DNA of 38,518 nucleotides from Ignavibacteria bacterium (lineage in GTDB: Bacteria; Bacteroidota; Ignavibacteria; Tepidaquicellales; Tepidaquicellaceae). The notes under the pieces were generated by a model that ran no database searches, had not been told where the DNA came from, and saw only the letters and a list, made by a program, of their open reading frames with translations. The translations under genes were made by a program, and so were the position numbers. Shown in pieces: positions 8,717 through 15,769 of the stretch. Each line of letters opens with the position of its first letter. Within the stretch, counting starts at the first letter, position 1. The stretch covers positions 1-38,518 of the forward strand of contig JADJWZ010000018.1 of assembly GCA_016716125.1 (NCBI GenBank), in the 5' to 3' direction.

Positions 8717-9787
8717 ATGATTTCCTGCAGTCAGCATGATCCGGGACAGGATCATAATTCTTCCGGTACATCCGATTCAAATCAAATTTCAAATAATAAA
8801 AAAGATACGGGATCTCTGATCTCAATTATTGCTGCCGGCGATGTTATGCCCGGCACCAATTATCCGTCCGCATATTCGCTTCCGCCCGATGACGGAATAA
8901 ATTTATTTGACAGCGTAAAATATATTACCGGCACAGCCGATGTAAACTTTTGTAATCTCGAAGGTACCTTACTCGACTCCGGCGGTAAACCAAAAAAATG
9001 CAATACTCCTGACAACTGTGTCTCCTTCCGTATCCCCGAGCATTACGCCGGATATTTAAAGGATGCCGGCTTTGACCTTGTAAGCACCGCAAATAATCAC
9101 AGCAATGACATGGGTGCTGAAGGCAAATTATCTACAATTAATACTCTCAAAAAATATGATATAGAATTTGCCGGATATTCTGATCACCCGGTTACGATAT
9201 TCGAAAAAAACGGAATTATATTCGGCTTCACCGCATTCGCTCCGAATAACGGAACACAGAATCTTAACGATATTCCGAATGCAGTAAAAGTAATTTCTGA
9301 TCTCAGAAAGAAATGTAAAATATTAATTGTCTCCTTTCACGGCGGCGCAGAAGGATATTCCGCGCAGAGAGTTTCTTACGGTAAGGAAATTTATCTCGGT
9401 GAGAACAGAGGCAATGTAATTGAATTTGCGCACTCCGCAATAGACGCCGGAGCGGACATTGTAATTGGTCACGGTCCGCACGTTCCGAGAGCGCTTGAAT
9501 TATATAAAGGAAAACTCATCGCCTACAGCTTGGGAAATTTCTGCACTTACGGTAAGTTCAGTCTGAGCGGACCGCAGGGAGTCGCCCCTCTCCTTAAAGT
9601 ATTTTTGAATAATAAAGGTAATTTTGTCAAAGGAAAAATATATTCCTTCAAGCAAATTAACAGAGGTGTTCCGGTTCCTGATAATGAATTGTCAGCAGTT
9701 AAACTTTTTAAATCTCTTACCGAAAAAGATTTTCCGGAAACTCCTCTTATCATCAAAGAAAACGGTGATGTTGAGCTGTCTGATTAA
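8717..9787 (+). CDS. CapA family protein (PGA_cap metallophosphatase-like), probable lipoprotein
   Basis: 356 residues from the ATG used. Family motifs are present: AAGDVMPG (residues 39-46), NLEGTLL (80-86), ANNHSNDMG (125-133), SFHGGAEG (206-213) and GHGPHVPRALE (251-261). These are the Asp/Asn/His metal ligands of the calcineurin-like fold in CapA/PgsA proteins linked to polyglutamate or capsule synthesis. The start is doubtful: the ATG falls inside what looks like a lipoprotein signal. Upstream in-frame codons from about 8666 read PLKFILHFLILSCLLSV before MISC (lipobox-like Cys4), and the frame is open back to 8630 without ATG, GTG or TTG. A start-codon change or an indel upstream is likely. 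Stands alone. Confidence 0.85.
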   Translation: MISCSQHDPGQDHNSSGTSDSNQISNNKKDTGSLISIIAAGDVMPGTNYPSAYSLPPDDGINLFDSVKYITGTADVNFCNLEGTLLDSGGKPKKCNTPDNCVSFRIPEHYAGYLKDAGFDLVSTANNHSNDMGAEGKLSTINTLKKYDIEFAGYSDHPVTIFEKNGIIFGFTAFAPNNGTQNLNDIPNAVKVISDLRKKCKILIVSFHGGAEGYSAQRVSYGKEIYLGENRGNVIEFAHSAIDAGADIVIGHGPHVPRALELYKGKLIAYSLGNFCTYGKFSLSGPQGVAPLLKVFLNNKGNFVKGKIYSFKQINRGVPVPDNELSAVKLFKSLTEKDFPETPLIIKENGDVELSD

Positions 9788-9828
9788 CTTACCATTTTTT
9801 AATAACTGATTGAGGAATTATCAGTAAG

Positions 9829-10395
9829 TTATTTCACAAAGTATTTCCTGCCTTCATCTGAATTTATCAGATAATCATCAGCAAATACTTTTATACCTTC
9901 CATAAGATTGGTCACATTCGAAAAGCCTGCATCCGTTAGTATCTGACTGCTGTATGGACTTCTGTTATTGTGTGAACAGTAAACTATTATTTCACTGTTC
10001 TTAAGATCTTTGATCTCGGAAATTCTTTTTTCAAGTTCATCACTTGGTATGTTTATCGCATTTTTAAAATGCTTATATCCCTGAAGATACTGCTGCCCTT
10101 TACCATCACCTTCAAACTCTTCAGCTGATCTTACATCAATAAGTATAAATCCTAATTCGAATTTTAACTTTGAAAGCAATTCTTCAGGAGAAATATTCCG
10201 GAATACAACTCTGCTTTTTTCTATCAAAGGCATTCTGCATTGTCTGCATTTACCTTCGCCAAAATATATTACATCATCACATTCGCTTCCGCAGGGATAA
10301 CACACATATTCCGCTGAACCCTGTGACTGTGAAACATCAGGTAATAGAAGAATCAAAAATAAACTAAAGACTGAAAATAAAAATAATGCTTTCAT
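9829..10395 (-). CDS. Secreted/periplasmic rhodanese-domain protein with Cys-rich metal-binding head
   Basis: 188 residues. Signal peptide 1-25 (ALFLFSVFSLFLILLL, cut near SQSQG). Residues 29-58 contain five Cys (32, 35, 39, 50, 53) in YVCYPCGSECD ... GKCRQCRMPL, resembling the short heavy-metal-binding or rubredoxin-like heads of Bacteroidota proteins. Residues 67-185 are a rhodanese domain: FILIDVRSAEEF, AINIPSDEL, and the active loop IVYCSHNNRS with the catalytic Cys140. Rhodaneses transfer sulfane sulfur or act as redox/sulfur sensors. The substrate is unknown; an exported thiol or metal-handling role is inferred. Confidence 0.85.
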   Translation of the reverse strand: MKALFLFSVFSLFLILLLPDVSQSQGSAEYVCYPCGSECDDVIYFGEGKCRQCRMPLIEKSRVVFRNISPEELLSKLKFELGFILIDVRSAEEFEGDGKGQQYLQGYKHFKNAINIPSDELEKRISEIKDLKNSEIIVYCSHNNRSPYSSQILTDAGFSNVTNLMEGIKVFADDYLINSDEGRKYFVK

Positions 10396-10431
10396 AAATA
10401 TATATTTAACTTTATAAAATAACGGATGTAT

Positions 10432-12792
10432 TTACTTAAGCAGGATCATTTTTTTTATTTCGGTAAAACTGCCCGTTTCCATTTTGTAATAATATACTCC
10501 GCTCGAAAGATCTGCGCCGTTGAATTCCGTATCATAAGTCCCCGCATTTCTGAACTCATTAACAAGTGTCTTTATCTCCTTTCCTGTAATGTCATACACC
10601 TTGATTGAAATATTCCCGGATACCGGAATGCTGAATGTAATCTTTGTTACCGGATTAAATGGATTAGGATAGTTCTGTGACAATACAAAACTTTCGGGCT
10701 GAGTATTTATTTTTGATAAGATGTTAAACCTCTTATTTATCAGAGCGCTTAAAATCCCGTTTATTCTTGTCTGTTTCCATTCCAGATTTTCAATTCCCGT
10801 ACCGCCTGTAAAATTATCTCCTTCTCCCGAAGAAAGTATTTCTTTATTTATCAGCGCATGCATTCCTTTAGATGTGTTTATGTTATTCAGATAAATTGTA
10901 TTGTAATCGCTTATCGCTTCTTCAATGTTATTCTGTTTCACTTTTGTCTTTATTATGAAATCTTCCGATAGGTTTCTCTGTGACTCACTGTATGAAGTAT
11001 CATTAAAAATATTTGAATAGTAAATCTGAAGCGCGCCGTATTCTGAAACCGTTGAGTTTTTTTTCTCATAACAAATAAATATTCTCGATAAACTGGAAAC
11101 TGCATTATCCAGAAAAGAGCTGCCTGTATTATCCGGGTAATCCGAAATTATTTCCTTATAAATTTCAATTGCTTCCGAATACTCTCCCGAATGTTCTTTC
11201 TGATAAGCTTCCAGATAAAGCTCCTGAGCTAAGCCCGGATCATCTGATTCCTGAAAAAATACAGTATCATATAATCCGAATCCTATGTCGTAAAGCGTGT
11301 AATTGTTTACTGATCTCTGACCGGACGAATTATCATCATAGGGATTAAAGAGTAACCCGTCGGAATTCTCTATATAAATTTTATTCAGATCAGGTGAAAG
11401 CGTTCCCCAGTAATTTTCCCTTATATCAAAAGTATCGGAACCGGTCGGACTCGTTCCGTTTATATAAAAATCGTTATTTGTTAAAGTGAATCTGTTGTAT
11501 CCAAAAGCCATATTCGGATAGGATTCATCTTCAAAGAAAATTCCCGCGTTTGAAGGCGAGCCTGTAAAATGATTATCTCCGGAGATCCAGTATGTGGAGC
11601 CGCCTGAGATTACGGGATGCATATTGGGAACCGATGAGTATGAAAGACAGATATTGTCATTATATGAACTGTTAAAAACATTTTTCAACAGATCAGGCGA
11701 AGACAGTAAAGAGTAATAAGTATAATAAAAATCATTTATGATATTATATTCAAACTTACCGTATGATCCGCTTATAAAAATTCCTGACTCCGAATATTGA
11801 TTACCGTTTACTGTGTTTTGAGAAACGAACGGTGAGCTGTTAAATAAAGTCATGCCGTTACCGGAATTACTGATCGTATTTCCTATAATGTTAAAATATC
11901 CTCCGTCGCAAAGCTCCGCATATATTCCGTGATCAAAACCTTTTGTGAGTATGTTTGAGGAAATTGTATTATTCTTTATCAAAATTATACTGCTTCCCGC
12001 TGCATATATTGCGTTATTCAAAACATGACTGGTCTGATTGACAAACGAGCAGCCGGAGATTTCAGTTGAATAAGGAATCTCCGTTCCTTCATCATCATTT
12101 TTATTCATAATATTAATTCCAAAGTCCGCGTTTTTAATTAGGCAGTTTTTTATTGTATCCTGCGAGCGGTGTTTTAAAGAAATACCGTTCCATTTTTTTG
12201 TAGAGTCGGCGGAAGTAAAGACCGCATCATTTGCAATCACCTTCGCTCCGCTGTCACATACTATTCCGGAGTTCTCGCCAAACATCATCTTCGATCCCGG
12301 CTTCATTACCAATGAAGTCGTATTTCCTCTGAGATGAAGAGTATAATTATCAGGCAGAATCACTACAGCGCTGTCTTCGAGAATGATTTTCGTGCTGTCT
12401 TTGACAAAGAAGTCATTTACAATATCACTGCAAATAGTATGAACGCCTGTTTTAAAAACTATCTTTCCCGGTGAATTTATATTTGCTCCTTCGTTACAAA
12501 TTACAGCGCCGGGCTTAATTATTAACTCGGAATTTGGGTGAAGAGTTAACCGGCTTTTATTTTTTAAAGTAATTTTATTTGGGGAGTGCAAAATTATTTT
12601 AGCCGAATTAAACAAAACAAGTGCTGATGAATCTTCAACAATTAAATTATTATATCCGAATGCGGGAGTGATCATATCAAATGTTTTGCTTTCACTTATA
12701 AATAATGCGGCTTTCTTTTTTATTGTAATGTTTGTAATAGTATCTTTAAGCGTATCTCTCGTACTAATGTCGTGATCGATCTTTAAATTCAA
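10432..12792 (-). CDS. T9SS-sorted right-handed beta-helix protein (5' end uncertain)
   Basis: 786 residues from a TTG start. Residues ~20-470 contain repeated 'right-handed parallel beta-helix' turns (LTLHPNSELIIKPGAVI, NCLIKNADFGINIMN, GNGMTLFNSSPFVSQNTVNG). Then follows an alpha-helical TPR-like part (about 520-640; YLEAYQKEHSGEYSEAIEIY), and a T9SS sorting domain (LSQNYPNPFNPVTKITFSI ... GVYYYKM ... IKKMILLK). No signal peptide follows the TTG. The same frame stays open upstream to about 12903 and there encodes VYLILSSFTTFPVYA then TEYGASKHLNPGD, which looks like a signal-peptide end and mature N-terminus, overlapping the tail of the 12809-13558 gene in another frame. The true N-terminus was probably lost by a frameshift or recombination near 12860-12905. 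Confidence 0.8.
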   Translation of the reverse strand: MNLKIDHDISTRDTLKDTITNITIKKKAALFISESKTFDMITPAFGYNNLIVEDSSALVLFNSAKIILHSPNKITLKNKSRLTLHPNSELIIKPGAVICNEGANINSPGKIVFKTGVHTICSDIVNDFFVKDSTKIILEDSAVVILPDNYTLHLRGNTTSLVMKPGSKMMFGENSGIVCDSGAKVIANDAVFTSADSTKKWNGISLKHRSQDTIKNCLIKNADFGINIMNKNDDEGTEIPYSTEISGCSFVNQTSHVLNNAIYAAGSSIILIKNNTISSNILTKGFDHGIYAELCDGGYFNIIGNTISNSGNGMTLFNSSPFVSQNTVNGNQYSESGIFISGSYGKFEYNIINDFYYTYYSLLSSPDLLKNVFNSSYNDNICLSYSSVPNMHPVISGGSTYWISGDNHFTGSPSNAGIFFEDESYPNMAFGYNRFTLTNNDFYINGTSPTGSDTFDIRENYWGTLSPDLNKIYIENSDGLLFNPYDDNSSGQRSVNNYTLYDIGFGLYDTVFFQESDDPGLAQELYLEAYQKEHSGEYSEAIEIYKEIISDYPDNTGSSFLDNAVSSLSRIFICYEKKNSTVSEYGALQIYYSNIFNDTSYSESQRNLSEDFIIKTKVKQNNIEEAISDYNTIYLNNINTSKGMHALINKEILSSGEGDNFTGGTGIENLEWKQTRINGILSALINKRFNILSKINTQPESFVLSQNYPNPFNPVTKITFSIPVSGNISIKVYDITGKEIKTLVNEFRNAGTYDTEFNGADLSSGVYYYKMETGSFTEIKKMILLK

Positions 12793-12808
12793 ATCTATAT
12801 CACCGGGA

Positions 12809-13558
12809 TTAAGATGTTTTGAAGCACCGTATTCTGTTGCATATACCGGGAAAGTTGTAAAGCTGGAAAGAATTAAATAAACCTCTGTTTGGGCGTCCGG
12901 GAATTATAGGATTATTTAAAAGTCCAACTTTGTGCCAAGCTTTAATTGTTCTGTCATCAATTAGAGAATCTGTAATACTTAATGTATCACCACCTCCTGT
13001 AAATGCAAACAATAAATCAACATTTGTATTGTTCTCAGTATCATCAAATATCATAAACAAGTCTACTGCAAAACCTATCGTTACTCCATGATTTATATCT
13101 CTTTCATCCAAATAAAATGGTTCAATTAATATTGTATCTTTAATTCCATTAATAATATTAAATATTTCAAACTTCCATAGCCCATAACTTATACCACCTA
13201 AAACTTTATCTCGATTGGAATTATTATCAAAATAATCACCATCATCAAAATCAATTACTATATAATCATTTGATACAATAATTTTAGAACCTCCTGTTAT
13301 ATATTTTATACTATCGGGACCAATAGGCCAGAATGGATCTCTATCTGGATTACTTCTTATTAATGAATACTTTCGATAATTTTCACTAGATGTCGAATTG
13401 AATCCACTAAAAATTGCTCCAATTGGACTAACATATATAATTATATCATACAAAGATTTGTTTGTTATTAAAATCTCTGCCTTTTGAATAATATTTTGGG
13501 AATTACTCTCATTAAAATTTAAACTTAGTAAAATAATTATCAATAATTTTTCTTTCAA
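12809..13558 (-). CDS. Hypothetical secreted protein
   Basis: 249 residues with a signal peptide (KEKLLIIILLSLNFNESNS, then QNII). The body is rich in Asn, Asp and Ile (YITGGSKIIVSNDYIVIDFD, GLWKFEIFNIINGIKDTI) with no recognised family. It is noticeably more AT-rich than the genes on either side. The last ~30 residues overlap, in another frame, the likely N-terminus of the beta-helix gene, so one of the two ends is wrong. The C-terminus (CNRIRCFKTS) looks like an out-of-frame run-off, and the true protein may have ended or continued differently near 12870. Confidence 0.55.
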   Translation of the reverse strand: MKEKLLIIILLSLNFNESNSQNIIQKAEILITNKSLYDIIIYVSPIGAIFSGFNSTSSENYRKYSLIRSNPDRDPFWPIGPDSIKYITGGSKIIVSNDYIVIDFDDGDYFDNNSNRDKVLGGISYGLWKFEIFNIINGIKDTILIEPFYLDERDINHGVTIGFAVDLFMIFDDTENNTNVDLLFAFTGGGDTLSITDSLIDDRTIKAWHKVGLLNNPIIPGRPNRGLFNSFQLYNFPGICNRIRCFKTS

Positions 13559-13565
13559 TTATAAC

Positions 13566-15027
13566 TTATTTAATTAATAAAATTTTTTGTGAATGCTTTT
13601 TATTATTTATAGTGATATTTACAAAATAAATCCGGAGCTTAATTCTGGTGTGTATGTTTTGAAATTATAGTTTCCGGAGTTTAATACTTTGTTTTCAATA
13701 ACTTTTTCCCAGTTTTCCAATAGAATTGTATAACTTTAATTTCAATTCTGATTTTGAAATTAATTTTATGTTAATTTGAAAACTAAGATTGTGAGGTTAG
13801 GAAAAAATTTGAATGTCAAAATTATCAATTAAATTTGATTGATTAGAATTTATCGAAACGGTTTGACCTTCTTTATCAATTTTATAGACTAATATATCAA
13901 TATCCTTATCCCCTCTATTTTCATTAGATAATATTTTATTGTTATTCCATTTCCTTATAGCGCCAGATACTATATAACCTGAATCTGATGTATTATTTAT
14001 ATTATATTGACTTATACTTTTATTAACCGGATATGCATAGGAATTTGCAGAAATTATATTACCTGATGAATCAACAGTCAAAATTTTTGCAAATTCATCT
14101 CCGTAATAATGTCCAAGTACAAAATTGTTTTGAAAATTTTTTATTATTTTATCACTTCCAATTGAGTTGGCTAAAGTATCATTTATGTAATTTTTTTTCC
14201 ATAAAATATTCCCGGAATTATCAATTTTCATACAAACTAAATCTCCAAAATTCGTTGTACCAGAAATTATAAAATTGTTTATCGAAAGCTCTGCAAATGA
14301 ATATAAGCCAATAACGTCAAAGTATCTTCTATTCCAAATTATATTACCACTTGTATCAGTCTTAATTATAAATCCATTTATTCCTTTAGACCCTGAGATA
14401 TAATATGAGTCATCATTAAACATAAATGAATTATTGTGAGATGTATAATAACTATTAGTTGGTATGCTATCATAATAAGGCTTTGTCCAGATAAGATTCC
14501 CACTACTGTCAAGTTTAGTTAAAGAAGAAGTCCAGTAAAAATTTTCTATTAAACTTTGACCTAATAAAACAATATTTTTAAAGTTATTTTCAAAAGAAAT
14601 TCCTCTGAACAACTGAATATTGGAATTTGAATATTCTTTATGCCATAAAATTTCTCCATCCGAATTCATTTTTAATAAATGTGCATAATAATCACTGAAA
14701 GGTAGATAAATATTTCCATCGGGATCTTCTGTTAATGTAATGGATCGATTCAATTTGGTAGAATCACCAATCAATTTTTCCCATAGGATGTTTCCAATTC
14801 GATCAAATTTTACAATGTATGATTTTGGGATTTGATAAATCTGTCCTGGTACTTGAATTTCCTTATTACCTGCCATCATATAATTTCCGTCTCGTAATTC
14901 TATGCAGTTGAAAGCTTCATCAACAAATGGTCCACCAAAGATCTGCCTCCAATAAACGAGCTGTGCTTGGACTTCTCCTGTCGTCACCATCAAATCAAAA
15001 AACTCAATATAAAAAAAACCTTCTCAT
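13566..15027 (-). pseudogene. Frameshifted T9SS-sorted SBBP-like repeat protein
   Basis: The uninterrupted part (13797-14993, 398 residues) has repeated blades of the form 'DSSGNILW.K.Y' (ILWEKLIGD, LIWTKPYYD, IIWNRRYFD, ILWKKNYIN), as in SBBP/beta-propeller proteins. Both ends continue out of frame. Upstream, ATGAGAAGG at 15025 followed by T- and A-rich codons gives a signal peptide (FILSFLI, then MVTTGEVQAQ) if two T runs are each one base longer. Downstream, 13566-13796 encodes the T9SS sorting domain in pieces: FDIQIF then PN, LYNSIGKL, KVIENKVLNSGNYNFKTYT, SSGIYFVNITINN, KKHSQKILLIK and stop. At least four single-base changes, mostly in homopolymers, are needed, so sequencing error is a real alternative to decay. 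Confidence 0.7.
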
Positions 15028-15084
15028 AAAAATTATAGAAATTTTATCTTCACACATCACATCAAAATCTGTCTGATACTCTAC

Positions 15085-15250
15085 CACCTTCGCCCTGCTG
15101 TCACAGACTATCCCGGAGTTCTTGCCAAACATCATCTTTGATCGGTTTCATTATCAAAGAAGTCGTATTTCCTCTGAGATGAAGATTAAAATCTTCCGGA
15201 AGGATCAGGACTGCGTCGTTTTCGAGAACGATCTTTGCGCTGTCATAGAT
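15085..15250 (-). pseudogene. Fragment of a second beta-helix gene
   Basis: This stretch closely matches 12239-12400 inside the beta-helix gene (shared words include CCAAACATCATCTT and GAAGTCGTATTTCCTCTGAG), with small deletions. It is a remnant of a paralogue. The AT-rich genes at 12809-15027 therefore lie between an intact and a fragmentary beta-helix gene. Confidence 0.8.
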
Positions 15251-15311
15251 CGCAGTTTTATTTATATCGAAAAAATACATGTGAAACTTATTTATTTATG
15301 CCGTTTATGCC

Positions 15312-15357
15312 GTTGTTGGTGTTCCAAAAAGTTTTTACTTTATAAACTTTTTGTGCC
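15312..15357. repeat. E element E3a, truncated
   Basis: Beta-type arm GTTGTTGGTGTTCC, AAAAAGTTT, followed by the first bases of the E3 core (ACTTTATAAACTTTTTG), then cut off where E3b begins. Preceded by GCC like other beta arms. Confidence 0.7.
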
Positions 15358-15439
15358 GTTGTTGGTGTTCCAAAAAGTTTGCACTTTATAAACTTTTTAT
15401 CTCTGTTCTGTCTCCGCAAACTTTTTGGTCACCAACAAC
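15358..15439. repeat. E element E3b
   Basis: Complete: beta arm (GTTGTTGGTGTTCC, AAAAAGTTTGC), 33-bp core ACTTTATAAACTTTTTATC..., alpha arm (GCAAACTTTTTGGTCACC, AACAAC). Preceded by GCC. First half of a 179-bp tandem duplication with E3c. Confidence 0.85.
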
Positions 15440-15469
15440 CATACTGCTGCCAAAGTCACGTTTCCGTTT

Positions 15470-15509
15470 GTTGTTGGTCACGCTCGCTCCGCTCACTAAG
15501 ACCAACAAC
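15470..15509. repeat. 40-bp hairpin P1
   Basis: Perfect 10-bp arms GTTGTTGGTC / GACCAACAAC enclosing ACGCTCGCTCCGCTCACTAA. The arms are the outermost part of an E-element arm, so this may be a shortened relative. Flanks are CGTTT on the left (as alpha arms) and GGCGG on the right (as beta arms). Confidence 0.85.
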
Positions 15510-15536
15510 GGCGGAAAAAGTCACGTTTTTTATGCC

Positions 15537-15617
15537 GTTGTTGGTGTTCCAAAAAGTTTGCACTTTATAAACTTTTATCTCTGTCCTGTCTCCGCAAACT
15601 TTTTGGTCACCAACAAC
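15537..15617. repeat. E element E3c
   Basis: Near-identical to E3b with one T fewer in the core T-run and one substitution. Together with P2 it duplicates E3b plus P1 at a 179-bp period. Confidence 0.85.
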
Positions 15618-15647
15618 CATACTGCTGCCAAAGTCACGTTTCCGTTT

Positions 15648-15687
15648 GTTGTTGGTCACGCTCGCTCCGCTCACTAAGACCAACAAC
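15648..15687. repeat. 40-bp hairpin P2
   Basis: Same arms and loop as P1; second copy of the 179-bp tandem unit. Confidence 0.85.
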
Positions 15688-15700
15688 GGCGAAATAATTT

Positions 15701-15740
15701 GTTGTTGGTCATGCTCGCTCCGCTCACTAAGACCAACAAC
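15701..15740. repeat. 40-bp hairpin P3
   Basis: Same 10-bp arms as P1 and P2 with one loop change (ATGCTCGCT). Lies 30 bases beyond the stop of the TonB receptor gene, where it could also fold as a 3' hairpin in that transcript. Confidence 0.8.
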
Positions 15741-15769
15741 GGTGGAAACTTTATTTCTTAAATTAATCC

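Noticed and set aside
15312..15740. CRISPR-like array (repeats with variable spacers)
   Set aside because: The repeats are inverted arm pairs, not direct repeats; the 'spacers' are duplicated with their arms, and no cas genes are present.
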